This document shows positions 38,736-50,043 of a DNA stretch of 64,000 nucleotides, one piece after another. The stretch's first letter is position 1. Every line of letters starts with the position of its first letter. Source of the DNA: Bugula neritina (taxonomy: Eukaryota; Bryozoa; Gymnolaemata; Cheilostomatida; Bugulidae); NCBI GenBank assembly GCA_964035545.1, contig OZ037772.1, positions 4,325,538 to 4,389,537 on the forward strand, written 5' to 3'. The notes beneath the pieces were generated by a model. The model saw only the letters and a list, made by a program, of their open reading frames with translations. It had not been told where the DNA came from and ran no database searches. Position numbers and translations under genes: made by a program.

Positions 38736-39147
38736 TCAAACGATAAGTTGTTCAATGTATCATTGTGGTTTAAATTTACAACACTTGAGTTTCTTACCTA
38801 CTATAATCACTTAAATTAAGTAATAGCACATCAACACTTCTTTTTATAATCTTGATTATGTTAAGCTTAATATAACTAGGCTGAATTAGTGTTCATCTTT
38901 TGAAATACTGTAACATTAGTACTTGTAATAGTGAAATCACAAAGCTAGTGGATTAATTTGGAACATTATCAAATATTTTGATATTGGCTGACATTATTCA
39001 TCATAATCTGCTCATCAAATAATAGGTTTCTTCAATCATCCCTCATCACCTGTCACTTTTGTCCTGTCCCTGTAGCAAATTAGTGAGCAAATATTTCACA
39101 AAATTTCTTTGTAAATAATAACTAACACTCTCATACCTAAATAAGTG

Positions 39148-40644
39148 ATGTCTAAATCAAACACCTCAAAACCCCATATATTTTCAAGAACAAAACTTAA
39201 TCAGAAAGCTGCACAACTAGACAATGAAATCAAAAACTGTGCCGAGTTACACAAATCTATATTTGCACACTTTGCATCAAAACAGGATATTTCGTACGAC
39301 TCATTGAAAAGTTATAAAAACCAACTATCTCAAGTTAAACACAATTTAGAGGGAACCTATGATGAGTGGCGCCAGATGCTAGGATACCATGAGCCAGACC
39401 TTCGGGTCCGAATTCAAATGGATAGATTGCATTCCGATTGTGAAACATTGATTGGTGATGCCATAGATCGAATGAGTAAACTTTCAGCTAGAACAAAAGC
39501 TGCTGGCTTCGAGCCAGCACAAGAAAATCAGCGCTTCGAGATCTTAGGATCGGCTAGTCACCTTATTAGTTCAAAATCAGCTTCATCCTGTCACTCATCT
39601 TGTGCCAGCTCACAGTCACAGCTCAGATTAATGCAGGTAAAATCTAAAGCTAAAGCAGCCGCACTAAGAAAGAAATTAGAATCTGCACAATTAATTTATG
39701 AGTTACAACAGCAAGCAAGTCAACTTGCAAACGCTATCAAACAGCAACAGCTGCAGGCTGAAATAGACGCAGCGCAGGCTGAAGAGCAAGTCATAGCCCA
39801 AGCCATTGAAGAAGAGGAAGAAAAAGATAGCTCCTGTCCTCTTCTAAACCAATCACCGTCTATTATACCAGCTGCTCCACCTCAACCAATAATTTACAAA
39901 CCCCAGCCTCCAGAACAAAACATAATACAACCTCACATTATTCCATTGACACCTGTAACATCTACAAACCCTTTCTTACAGTTCATGACGCCTCCACCAT
40001 CCACAAATCCTTTTGTACAGTCTACCAAAATTTCAAGGAATGTTCTCCAGCCTGCTTATCAAAGCCCCATCACTACCTCCAGTCACCAACGGCAACCTGC
40101 CTTCACACCTGATGATTACGCTGAAAGTATCAACCTAGTTAGGCAACGTCCATTAGAACCGCCCATTTTTTTGAGCAATACACAGAAATACCAAAAGTTG
40201 AAGATGGCTTTCAATGAGGCTTTCAACATGTCAAAAGTTCTCCATGAGTCAAACACGCAAGCAAAGACAAAAACCCAAGACATCATTAAAAAACCTGTGA
40301 TACCAAAGAGAACATTTGCTACAAAGAAAACTGAAGTCACTCCACAGCAATCCAAAACACACATTTATGCATGTATATTTTGCAAAATGGACAATCACAA
40401 AACTGCTGTTTGTGGCAAGCTAAACCTCCTGCCATTTTCAGAAGTTCATGAGTTCATAAGAGACAAACGCCTTTGCTATGCCTGTTTAGATGGTAACCAC
40501 ATTGCCAAGGAATGTGGATCTCCTGCTGTTTGCAATATCTGCAAAGAAAGGCACCCAACTTCTCTTCACAAAATGCGTAAATATCCCAGAAACCTAACGA
40601 AATCTAATGATTCAAACAAGCAACCCACCATAAAACCAGATTAA
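39148..40644 (+). CDS. BEL/Pao Gag polyprotein (intact)
   Basis: 498 residues from ATG 39148 to TAA. The N-terminal helical region is of the DUF1759-like gag type (KNQLSQVKHNLEGTYDEWRQ). A long Ala/Gln/Glu-rich coiled coil lies at about residues 165-230, then a Pro-rich linker with NPFLQF/NPFVQS repeats. Near the C-terminus come three zinc knuckles: CIFCKMDNHKTAVC and CYACLDGNHIAKEC (both C-x2-C-x4-H-x4-C), then CNICKERHPTSLH. This is the layout of BEL/Pao Gag, which forms the particle and binds the element's RNA in the cytoplasm. No stop or frameshift is seen, in contrast to the adjoining pol. No protease domain follows in frame. Confidence 0.9.
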   Translation: MSKSNTSKPHIFSRTKLNQKAAQLDNEIKNCAELHKSIFAHFASKQDISYDSLKSYKNQLSQVKHNLEGTYDEWRQMLGYHEPDLRVRIQMDRLHSDCETLIGDAIDRMSKLSARTKAAGFEPAQENQRFEILGSASHLISSKSASSCHSSCASSQSQLRLMQVKSKAKAAALRKKLESAQLIYELQQQASQLANAIKQQQLQAEIDAAQAEEQVIAQAIEEEEEKDSSCPLLNQSPSIIPAAPPQPIIYKPQPPEQNIIQPHIIPLTPVTSTNPFLQFMTPPPSTNPFVQSTKISRNVLQPAYQSPITTSSHQRQPAFTPDDYAESINLVRQRPLEPPIFLSNTQKYQKLKMAFNEAFNMSKVLHESNTQAKTKTQDIIKKPVIPKRTFATKKTEVTPQQSKTHIYACIFCKMDNHKTAVCGKLNLLPFSEVHEFIRDKRLCYACLDGNHIAKECGSPAVCNICKERHPTSLHKMRKYPRNLTKSNDSNKQPTIKPD

Positions 40645-40745
40645 CGATAAAACCCAGAAAGACAAAGCTCTCAACAAAAGGCATCAGATAAACAACACAA
40701 ATCACCCTCACCAAACAAACTTAGTCCATTTGTCAAACCGGTCAA

Positions 40746-42050
40746 TTGTGGCTACACAAAATAGCCTCTAACAGTAAGTCTGTCATATCACAGTTACCTA
40801 GGAGTGAGTGTGCAAACACACTTGACACCCTAGATCTCACCTTTGATTCATTACTTCAAGAACTATCACTATGGGATACTGCGCAAGATCAATTCACATT
40901 CCAGCATCGCCCATTATCAAACCGGACACTAGAAAAGGTGTCCTATCCACAGTAGCCTTAGTTTTTGAACCCCGATGTCTGATAGCTCCCTTTGTTCCCC
41001 AGGGCAAAACTATTTTACAAGAGACGTGTTCTAATAACCTTGATTAGAATGCATCACTCACAGACTCAGATGGTCTGCATGGAAATCAGACTTGACGCCT
41101 GTCAATCATATCACCATACCTCGATGTCTCACTCCTCATGACTTTGATTCATAGGAAACTGCTTAACCACACTTTTGCTGACGCCAGTACAGTAGGCTAT
41201 AATCACTGCACATACCTTCGACTTGTTAACTCGGCGAGTGCATGTTGCACTGCTTTCAGGTAAAGCCCAAGTCGCATCAATGAGACAAGTTTCATGACTC
41301 AAACTTCAGGCAGCAGCAAGTGCTGTCAGATTGGTCACAAAATATATCAAAGAACTTGACATTTCAAACATCAGCACACACTTCTATTCTGACTCCACTG
41401 TTGTTCTTGACCATATAAGTAATACTGCTGATCATTTTCACACATGTGTTGCAAAGAGAGTAGAAACAATTTCCCAGGACCGAACCTAATATCTTACCCA
41501 CACAGCCATTGGTGTACGTAAACCCTAAACACGTGGAGGTAAAACAGTCATCAATGTCATTCATTTCACAAACAGTTCACTTTTCACTCGATGGATGCTT
41601 GGAAAAGTTCTCTGACTAAAACAGAGCAGTCAGAGCAACTGCCACAATTCAAAAGCAATTAAGCAAATATGCCCCGTTCAATTTTCAAAATGCCAAACAA
41701 ACTATCCTTCAACTCATTCATGCAGCGTATTTTTTAAATGAGATCGCCGTGCTCAAGGCATCTCAGACTCCGAAAAAAAATCTAGTTGTCTGACAATGCT
41801 ATATCCATTATTAGACTCAAAAGCTCTACTTCCTATTGGTGGGAGACTTCAAGAATGTATCACCCTGTCACATAATAAGAAGCACCCTATCATCTTACCC
41901 TAATCTGCACATGTATATGACCGCTCTACTAATTAGCCATCATCACTCACTTCCTGCTCACCAAGGTCTAAAGCCTACACCAAATCACAATTGATCTCAT
42001 GGTTTTTGACTAGTTAATGCCAAGTCTAACGTCTTGAAATGAGTAGTGAA
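40746..42050 (+). pseudogene. BEL pol remnant (RT end, RNase H-like, integrase N-terminal pieces)
   Basis: Fragments in changing frames, in order: LSLWDTAQDQF...RTLEKVSYP (RT palm region), a piece reading VALVFEP and LIAPFVP (RT thumb, about 40950-41010), VHVALLSGKAQVASM and ISTHFYSDSTVVLDHI (RNase H-like, about 41230-41410), and LLPIGGRLQECITLSHNKKHPIILP (integrase N-terminal, about 41825-41900). The RT catalytic core and integrase core are missing and stops are frequent. No active enzyme can be made. Confidence 0.8.
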
Positions 42051-42182
42051 ATCCGTGACACTGCTACTAGGTGTACGTGGGTACCCTAAAGTGAAGGCCC
42101 GTCAGCTCGTCAGGCCATTGAGTAAATTAGTAGTTTTAGTAAAAGCACCAAGTAAAATTTCATCCTAAATTTTAGGTGGGAG

Positions 42183-42696
42183 TGTAGTGTTTTGATCATT
42201 TTTTTATTATAGTACTCACTACTGCATACCATTCACCCTTATATTCACTTAGCTACTCACATAGCCACAGCTTTTTCTTAAACCACAAAGAGCTTTGTTT
42301 TCATTATTTCAATGCAATGATTTTGCTAACAGAATAGCTGTCAGCTTTTTATAGCTTTTAGCAAAGTTATAGTAGCTAAGGTGTTTTATGCCTTCATTTC
42401 TCTACTGACTGTTGCAGTTCTAACTAGTCATTCTTTATTTGATTAACCTTTCACCATCACAATTTTATATACTTCATTCTAACTCTCCCCAGGAAGGGTA
42501 ATAGAGGTATGTTAAACATTGCTTTGCAACAATTTTGTATTTTTTGTATGTTTCATTTTTCTTTCAATAATGTCTTTATTGTTAAATCGTATTATTGTAT
42601 TATTGCAGTTTCACGTTGGTTACCAGTTTGTTAAATAAATATCAACAAAACTCCAGCAGTGCAACCTGTTATCAATAAACTGGGGTAGACGTTACA
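42183..42696 (+). repeat. BEL element 3' LTR
   Basis: Same length and ends as the 5' LTR, preceded by AGGTGGGAG and followed by the GCATA duplication. Confidence 0.92.
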
Positions 42697-43187
42697 GCAT
42701 ACCTAGTAGATATATTTGCTGTACTAAAAAATCTGAGCTTAAAATGAATGAGTATAATCATCCGCTCACTGCTTTTAATAGCAGCATCAATACTTTCAAA
42801 CTAAACCGAAGTTGTGGGAGACACTGGTTCTTGTCAAACACAAAGTACTTTTTTCTACACTCAATGAATTATTAGGAAAACATCCTGTCCCAGATTTTCT
42901 TCATAAATATAAATAAAACTTACAATTTTTATTTGAAAGGGGGAGAAAATTAAAAAAAAACAGGGGAATGGTATGAAGAAGGTGGGACACCACTGAGTTA
43001 TAGCTATATGCCTATACTATGTTTTCAAGGAAACAGACACTTGAAGGGTGAAATATACTAAATATTCAACATAACAGTGAGAATATAAACTCCTGCACTA
43101 TCCACTTCTGTCCCACACAAACCTTAATGCTGACAAACTGACTTCCTCTTTTACTGTTACATAACTCACTTTATTAATAAAATAATA

Positions 43188-43841
43188 AATAACAGCAAAA
43201 ATAAAATGGTGACGCTGTTGCATTTTGTTAACGGGTGTTCACACATTGCCGTAAAAGTACAATGCGTGACGTTGAGCTTTGACCAATCATAATAAAGCCA
43301 ACTCTTGTCTGCGGTGATTTGAACGCATTTGGATATTATTTACAAATTATTCGCAACATTCTTTTCAAAAGATGTTATATAAATGCTATTTACTAAATAA
43401 AAGCAATTACATGAAAAGAATCTTTCTTTAAATATATTTTTTTTTAAAATAATTGTGCAAACTAATTTAAATAATGAATATTTAAGCCGTCCAAATCATT
43501 TTTAAGTTTTTGGTTTGCTTGATTTTGTGATTAGGGAAAGCTAGATTTTTAAGCTGAGTTTAATTCAAACAAGCCGCATAAAGATTTTTTTAATCTTTTA
43601 AAACTTTTGAATTGGTTAAATTAAATCAAAAATAAGCGATTAAAATAAACTAGCGAAATTGTTCTTTAAATTTTAGTACCAGATCAACTCTACCCAATAG
43701 GAGCCCGCCGTTATTTTTTGAATCAAGCACTGCTTGATCAACTCCGCAACGTATACCGGAGTACGATTTAGCCCGGATGTTAACAAAAATTGCTAAAATT
43801 TGCTGTTCTGGCGTACGGTACGGTAAGTGTGAATGAGGGGA
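43188..43841. mobile_element. MITE family 'CCCCCTGTTCACAC': copy B
   Basis: Reverse orientation relative to 55093-55766. It shares ACCAATCATAATAAAG, GGATATTATTTACAAATTATTCGC, TAAAAGCAATTACATGAAAAG, the CAAGCACTGCTTGATCAAC block and the end GTGTGAATGAGGGGA + TA (43842). The left terminus is decayed, but the nested internal end GTTCACACATTGCCG (43229) is clear. There is no coding capacity. Confidence 0.8.
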
Positions 43842-44235
43842 TAGTCAGCTACAACAAGCCGAGCTCACAGCTTTAACTGTCTAACAAAGGCTGTATTGTT
43901 TCGATTGTAATCACTGAATAGGTTTTTGCTGGTGACTCAAACTCCTTATACAATAAATGTGAAGCAATGTTGTGTGCTTCAGTGAACACTTTTATTCTAT
44001 ATACTTCTATTGAACACCACTAATTAGTGTTTCCAATATGTAGAGGAGAAGTGAAACATGAATACCAGTGAGTTATGTAATACTTCTATGAACAAACAGC
44101 AGAATTGGATTCAGCTGCTTATCCCCCCATTTAGAGTTAGGTATTAGGCTGTATAATATAGTAAAATGACTTTCATAAACAAACAGCACTCACTTTCAGC
44201 GGCTTAATACTGTATTTAGGCTGGAAGTGTTTTAA

Positions 44236-45004
44236 AGGATTGCTCAATCTTAGTTTATTACAATCACATTATAATTATGAACTATAATTTAATGTGTATG
44301 CAAACAATTGTGACTTTGCAAAGGGATATGTGCCTAGAAAACAGCTTTTCAAAATTCCAATTTTGAGGGCGGTAAAATTTTCAGCCATGAAAAAGAATAG
44401 CCTAATACGTGACGTGTGAACGCCAGTAACTATGCTGCACGTGCTAACTATAACGCTAGTATTCAAGGTTGCTGAGCACAATATCAACCAATAACGCTCA
44501 AGCAGTTACAGTGCGCTATATAGGTCAACTTTGGTGCGCCCGTAATATTGCACAATCTGACCTAGTTTAGATCGATCGCAGGCATTCATCCTAAAGAATG
44601 CATGCTTTTGCAATGCTTTTTTCTAATGGTTACAAGCAAAATATAGCCTAATGTTATTACATACATGTTATTTAAAATGTCAAAAAACTATAAATTAAGA
44701 GAATTCACATTTGCACTTCTATAAATATACAAATTACGAGCTGAAAGATCACATCTCACAGTCATATTTCTATAGTTATTCATTTGTATAGTCACGTGAC
44801 CAGCAGGAATGCTGGCGCTGTTACGTCACAGTTCCCAGCTCATTTCAAAATCGGCGTTTTGGCTGTTACCAATCTACACCCTCAACTTCAACTAACTTTT
44901 TCTACCTTTGGTCAAATGCTTTTTGTCAATGCATGCTTAGAAAAACACAATATTATGTGTGTTTGACCTAAATGGCCATTTATTAGACAAGATAGAGCAA
45001 TCCT
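44236..45004. mobile_element. Non-autonomous TIR element with TTAA target duplication
   Basis: Ends AGGATTGCTCAATCTTAGTT and, inverted, AGGATTGCTCTATCTTGTCT. TTAA lies immediately outside both ends (44232-44235, 45005-45008). TTAA targets are used by piggyBac and Kolobok; the purine-start terminus fits Kolobok better, but this is tentative. Minus- and plus-strand frames inside are short and unrecognised. Confidence 0.72.
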
Positions 45005-45521
45005 TTAAACTCATAATATACACTCGAATTTTTAGTAAAACTAGATTCACTTTATAATTATTAGCATCCTGTAATCAGCCTATTATACTGCATGTGCTTA
45101 TTTTTGAATATATTTATATACTGCAAATATGTTGGTATTCAAGTTATACTCCACCTAACAGCATTACAGTTAAATATTCAGTTTGTAGAAAAAACCAATG
45201 CTAATTAAATTTTTGGCTGCATTAAGAATGAAAATATTATTATATATTTAGGTTCAGCTTTCCTTCAACAGGAATTATAAAGCAGAAACTGTTAAGAAAT
45301 CTTGTTTATAAAAGCAAAAGAAAGTTAGCATAAGAGCTATAATAGTGCATTAACGTAGCTCTTTTTGAGTCAGAAAAATATTTACAAATAATACAATATT
45401 GTCAAGCTTCTATTTGGAATTTTAGTTTTTTCATGAATATCAGACTGTCCTCATATACAAACCATATAATTAAATTTATTTATTTTAACTAGACTGTGTG
45501 ATGTAATAAGAGTGTTCTGCC

Positions 45522-45711
45522 CTGTATACTCAACATACTATGACAACTCTGTATACTCAGCATACTATGATAACTCTGTATACTCAATGTACTATGACAA
45601 CTCTGTATACTCAATATACTATGACAACTCTGTATACTCAACATACTGTGACAACTCTGTATACTCAACATACTATATGACAACTTTGTATACTCAACGT
45701 GTAATGACAAG
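45522..45711. repeat. 27-bp minisatellite, about 7 units
   Basis: Units of ACTCTGTATACTCAACATAC + TATGACA with small variants. Open frames on both strands follow from the period being a multiple of 3. Confidence 0.92.
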
Positions 45712-45896
45712 GTAGACAGGGTTCTAATTTGTCATACTATTGCACAAGACTAATAAATGTAATGTTTGTGTAACTCATCTATAGCCAATGAAGACTCAAC
45801 CAATAGCAGTACAGGTGCTGATAACTACCAAGATATGTGTGTAATGCTCAAAAATCTTCTGCATTAAAGAAATAATATATTTGAAGAATAATCTGT

Positions 45897-46258
45897 TTGA
45901 TCAACAAGCATAAGATTTTCCAATAAAGACTCAAGTGATCCTAGAGATGAGTACCTTGGGAAAATCAACTAAATAAGATGATTAAACTGAATATTTATGC
46001 AATTATCATTATAATGTTAGAAAAAATTTGACAAATGGTGGCTCACTTCAGAGTATACATAATAGATGCAGTCTTTATGCCCCAGAATATGTATAGGAGA
46101 TATACAATAACTTGTGTTATATATCTTTAGCATACATTCACAAAATGCCTCTAGTAAAAGCTCTTATGTTTGATTAATAAACATAAGATTTTCCCTTGAA
46201 GACACAAATGATGTATAGAGATGAGTACCTTGAGAAAATCAACTAAATTTAAGATGAT
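45897..46258. repeat. Tandem duplication with about 271 bp period
   Basis: 45897-45983 and 46168-46258 share AACATAAGATTTTCCYWTGAAGAC and GAGATGAGTACCTTGRGAAA followed by ATCAACTAAAT. No gene is associated. Confidence 0.8.
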
Positions 46259-46544
46259 GTACAGATTAGTTATATATATATATTACCAGACGATCAGCCA
46301 TTACATCAATATAAACACTGATAATGTGGTTATATTACTCACCTCAGATGCTGAACTGATATTTCTTACTTTATGTTGTCAAGAGCTGCTAGGAGAACTT
46401 GTACACAGTAAGCTGGATGACTGTCAAATGATGACTATGCAGTCACATGATGACCTGCATGTGATTATAGGTATATAAATTGATAGAATCAGACTACTGT
46501 GCTTTACACTCTATGTGTTTGCAACTGAAATGGTTTTGAAAAAT

Positions 46545-46890
46545 CAATTTAACTAGCATTCACAGCAATTATTTGCAATAATCATTATACTGCTATTCAA
46601 TGCAGAATAAACAAAAGAAACCTATATCCATGTGAATAACATCTTGTTAGTAACACAATATTTCTATAGAGTCTATATAATGATGTATATGAGTATAATG
46701 AGTATGATTTTTTACATTCCACTTATTCATCAGATGAAAGAGTTTAAACAATCAATTAGAATAGCATTCACAGCAAAGACTTGAAATACTGATATTCAAT
46801 ATGCAGAATAAACAAAAGAAATTACTTCAAGTGAATAGCATTAACTTAAAGTAACAAAATATGAGTTGGTATTCTATAGAATCTGTATAA
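46545..46890. repeat. Tandem duplication of about 200 bp adjoining the minisatellite
   Basis: 46545-46715 and 46747-46905 share TAGCATTCACAGCAA, TGCAGAATAAACAAAAGAAA, GTGAATARCAT and CTATAGARTCTRTATAA. Each copy ends in ATGAGTAT-type sequence; the second is expanded into the array that follows. Confidence 0.8.
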
Positions 46891-46897
46891 CAATGTA

Positions 46898-47575
46898 TGA
46901 GTATATGAGTATATGAGTATATGAGTATATGAGTATATGAGTATATGAGTATATATGAGTATATGAGTATATGAGTATATGAGTATATATTAGTATATGA
47001 GTATATATGAGTATATGAGTATTTGAGTGTATGAGTATTTGAGTGTATATATGAGTATTTGAGTGTATATATGAGTATATATAAGTATATATGAGTATAT
47101 ATGAGTATATGAGTATATGATTATATGAGTATATGTGTATATATGAGTATATGAGTATATATGAGTATATATGAGTATATGAGTATATGAGTATATGAGT
47201 ATATATGAGTATATATGAGTATATGAGTATATATGAGTATATGAGTATATGAGTATATGAGTATAAGTGTATATGAGTATATATGAGTATATGAGTATAT
47301 GAGTATATTAGTATATTAATATATGTGTATATGAGTATTATATGAGTATATATGAGTATATATGAGTATATGATTATATGAGTAAATGTGTATATATGAG
47401 TATATGAGTATATGATTATATGAGTAAATGTGTATATATGAGTAGGTATATGAGTATATGAGTATATGATTATATGAGTATATGTGTATATGAGTATATA
47501 TGAGTATATGAGTATATATGAGTATATGAGTATATGAGTATATTAGTATATTAGTATATGATTATATGGGTATAT
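46898..47575. repeat. (GAGTATAT)n minisatellite with variant units
   Basis: About 680 bp of 8-bp GAGTATAT units mixed with GAGTATATAT, GATTATAT and GTGTATAT variants. It is not a telomeric repeat. Confidence 0.93.
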
Positions 47576-48500
47576 GCTATAGGATGTTACAAAGACTAGG
47601 CTCGCTTTACATGTATATAAACATAATATAACTTGTGTTATTTCTTTAGATTACAATCACAAAATGCTCCTATATATTAAGACGGCATGCTAAATTCAGT
47701 AGGAGGATTCTGGGATATTTAAAGAAGAAATAATAAGTAAAAAAAAAATGACAAAAACATTACAATAGCATGGCAACCACATATATGGCTTTTTCTTATT
47801 CAATATAGTTTTGAAATGTTTTATCTAACCTATATTTTCATCACATACTTCACAGCAATTGTCAATTAACAATCTTTGATGAAAAAATTAATTATGATGC
47901 CATTAAACTTGATGACAACATATTATGCATTTACATCCTTTGAGAACTTTTGCACTGGTTATGTGTTAACATGAACTATATTTCAGTCTAAAAATATACA
48001 GCTGCTATTAGGCTTGATTATCATAAGTGAGAAAGTTATTTTGCATTTAGCATGCTCTATAAGTAGAACTGTAGCTGTATATATAAGAAGGAAAATCGAC
48101 ACCAGACATTGACTTTTCTCAATGCTATTCTATGAAGAAAGTGCTAGATAATTATTATATATTATATGTTCATTTATTACAGCTATACCCATACTACCCT
48201 TGTTAATGTGATCAGCTTAGCTTTTTACCTGTTAATGAGCAGTATATATTCCTAAGTTTCCACTCATCATCTAGGTTATCTGGGGTTATGAGTCTACTGC
48301 ATCTACAATATTATCAATGAATACCATGAATGTAAGACAAAGGACCAGTGCTATAACAGCTGGGAATAAATAGAAAAGTTGTCTGGATTTTTAATTAAAT
48401 TATCTATAGATCTAGATGTGTTTATTTGAGCACAATTAATACAATTGCAATAAATATATATTATAGCTCCTGCTTGATGTCTGCAAATTAATAACTATTA

Positions 48501-48658
48501 GTCTGGCAGAAAAACACCAATTTTTGACTTAGGTTCGCAACCCCGGATAAAGTTTTTTTCTCTTCTGATTATTCAAATATAGGGTCTAGGTAAGTGTTTC
48601 CAGGTGGGTGTGGACTTCTTACCCTTGAGCATTTCGAGAAATTCAAGATGGCCGCCAG
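48501..48658 (+). repeat. E2 left terminal inverted repeat
   Basis: 158 bp, matched by 51966-52113 in inverse orientation and by 1439-1586 of element E1. Confidence 0.85.
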
Positions 48659-49429
48659 GCACCAGATGATTCTTTATAATTCAAATGTATCTACCCACTA
48701 CGGCTAAATTTGAGGCTTCAATGCTTTGAAATCTTTAGAAATTGATATAATAAAGATGCATGTACCTTTATCATGTGTTTTATTGAGTAATAGGCAAATG
48801 ATACCCAAGGGTAACTAAGCTAAGCCTTAATCATTCACTTTTTTTAAGTTTAACTTAGCCTTGCTGTGTTTATAATTTCCTTGCATCTCTGCATATCAGT
48901 TTGTTCTGAATTCATGAAAATTTACTATATGGGCCCGGTGATACTATATGCTGATTACAAATATGTCCAACAAATAAAGCTGAAAGGGGTTCTGCAAAAT
49001 TGAAATGCGACGTCATTGCCAAATGCGCTAAATAGCAATTTATTTCAAACTAGCATGCCTATCAAAAAAGTTTGTTGAGCTGCCAATTTAATAGTTATTT
49101 TCTGTTTTGAAGTTTTAGCTATGTTTTTTAAAGTTAGAAAAAAAGGTGAACAACTTTGATAACACAACACCATGGCTTCTTAAAATAGTTTAATTGCTTT
49201 ATTATGGACACATTGTTTATCTAAATATTGACTTTTTGCTTTCGAAAACTACTTTTACAATCAGCACATTTGACTTTTTTTTAAAAACATTTGTAAACAT
49301 TTTTTTATGAATGAGAATCTATTTAATGCTGGGGGAAGTAATACATTCATTGGAACAGTGTTCCCTACCTTTTTCATACTAATCCCCTTTCATAAACGTT
49401 TACTATTAATTTCTCCCTTTTAATGACCT

Positions 49430-50043
49430 ATGTTGGGTGCACTGGAACATTAATGATTGAAACTTATTTCGCAAAAGTAGTTAATTCTACTTTTAGTGGT
49501 TTCTTCAAAATGCTAAATGAAAAAAGTTTCCCCAGAATGTACGGGGCATGAGAATATTGGTGGGAGAGCTGTTGAAGTCAGTCTTTGATAAAAGTGTAAT
49601 CACTAGCATGGAGGACCTTGACAAGATGTTGACTAAGATTTCAGAGAGCTGAAGAACAGAAAAAACCGTGGGTCATGTGCTTTATTAGAGCAATTTTTTC
49701 CATCAACACCCACATCATGGCTGATAAAGAAGGAGACTGGGCCTTACAGCTAGCAATGGAAAAGGAAATGTACTTATATGTGTGTAGCATGAAGGTCATG
49801 CTGCAAGATGTAAGGATTGAATTCGTGGCTGGTAACCACACAATGCATCATAAACGCAGCCAGCTCGACGGCATCTGGTCAGACATTACCATTGAGGTGA
49901 TTTTCGTGAGATTTGGTCACACCAAGGGGGAATCATTGGCATCACCAATAAAACTGAAATTGTCAAGGTGTGGGTGTACAGCAATTCTGCATGCAACAAA
50001 ATACAGTAAGGCTTCAGTGACATCAGAGATGAGTCTGAAATAA
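49430..50043 (+). pseudogene. Element E2 ORF remnant (unknown transposon-linked protein)
   Basis: An early part in mixed frames (near 49560-49650, LGELLKSVFDKSVI-like) leads into an open frame 49675-50043, which contains FSINTHIMADKEGDWALQL, VRIEFVAGNH and LDGIWSDITIEVIFVRFG. It matches E1 (143-706), with differences at both DNA and protein level, so both derive from one ancestral ORF. 'DWALxL' and 'IWSDxxIE' blocks occur together in uncharacterised animal proteins near mobile elements. The function is unknown to me. The frame break near 49650 and absence of a longer frame suggest decay. Confidence 0.5.

Larger units (their letters stand above)
37798..42696 (+). mobile_element. BEL/Pao LTR retrotransposon with intact gag and decayed pol
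   Basis: Two 514-bp LTRs (37798-38311 and 42183-42696) differ at about four positions by eye. They are flanked by an exact 5-bp duplication GCATA (37793-37797, 42697-42701). A purine-rich tract AGGTGGGAG abuts the 3' LTR. Gag is a full open frame, while the pol region is short and full of stops. The internal sequence is only about 3.9 kb, well below a complete BEL element. The near-identical LTRs indicate recent movement, presumably using enzymes supplied by another copy. Confidence 0.92.
37436..42995. mobile_element. hAT-like non-autonomous element, split by the BEL insertion
   Basis: The left end is CAGTGGTTCAAACTTTGGGG (37436). The right end, reverse-complemented, is CAGTGGTGTCCCACCTTCTT (42995). 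Outside lie ATTTGAAG and AGTTATAG, which agree at 5 of 8 positions, compatible with a decayed 8-bp target duplication. Removing the BEL element leaves an element of about 0.66 kb with no coding capacity. The end sequence is typical of hAT/Charlie families. Confidence 0.5.

Noticed and set aside
46898-47575. Telomere-like repeat
   Set aside because: GAGTATAT is not a TTAGGG-type telomeric unit, and the array is internal with non-telomeric flanks.
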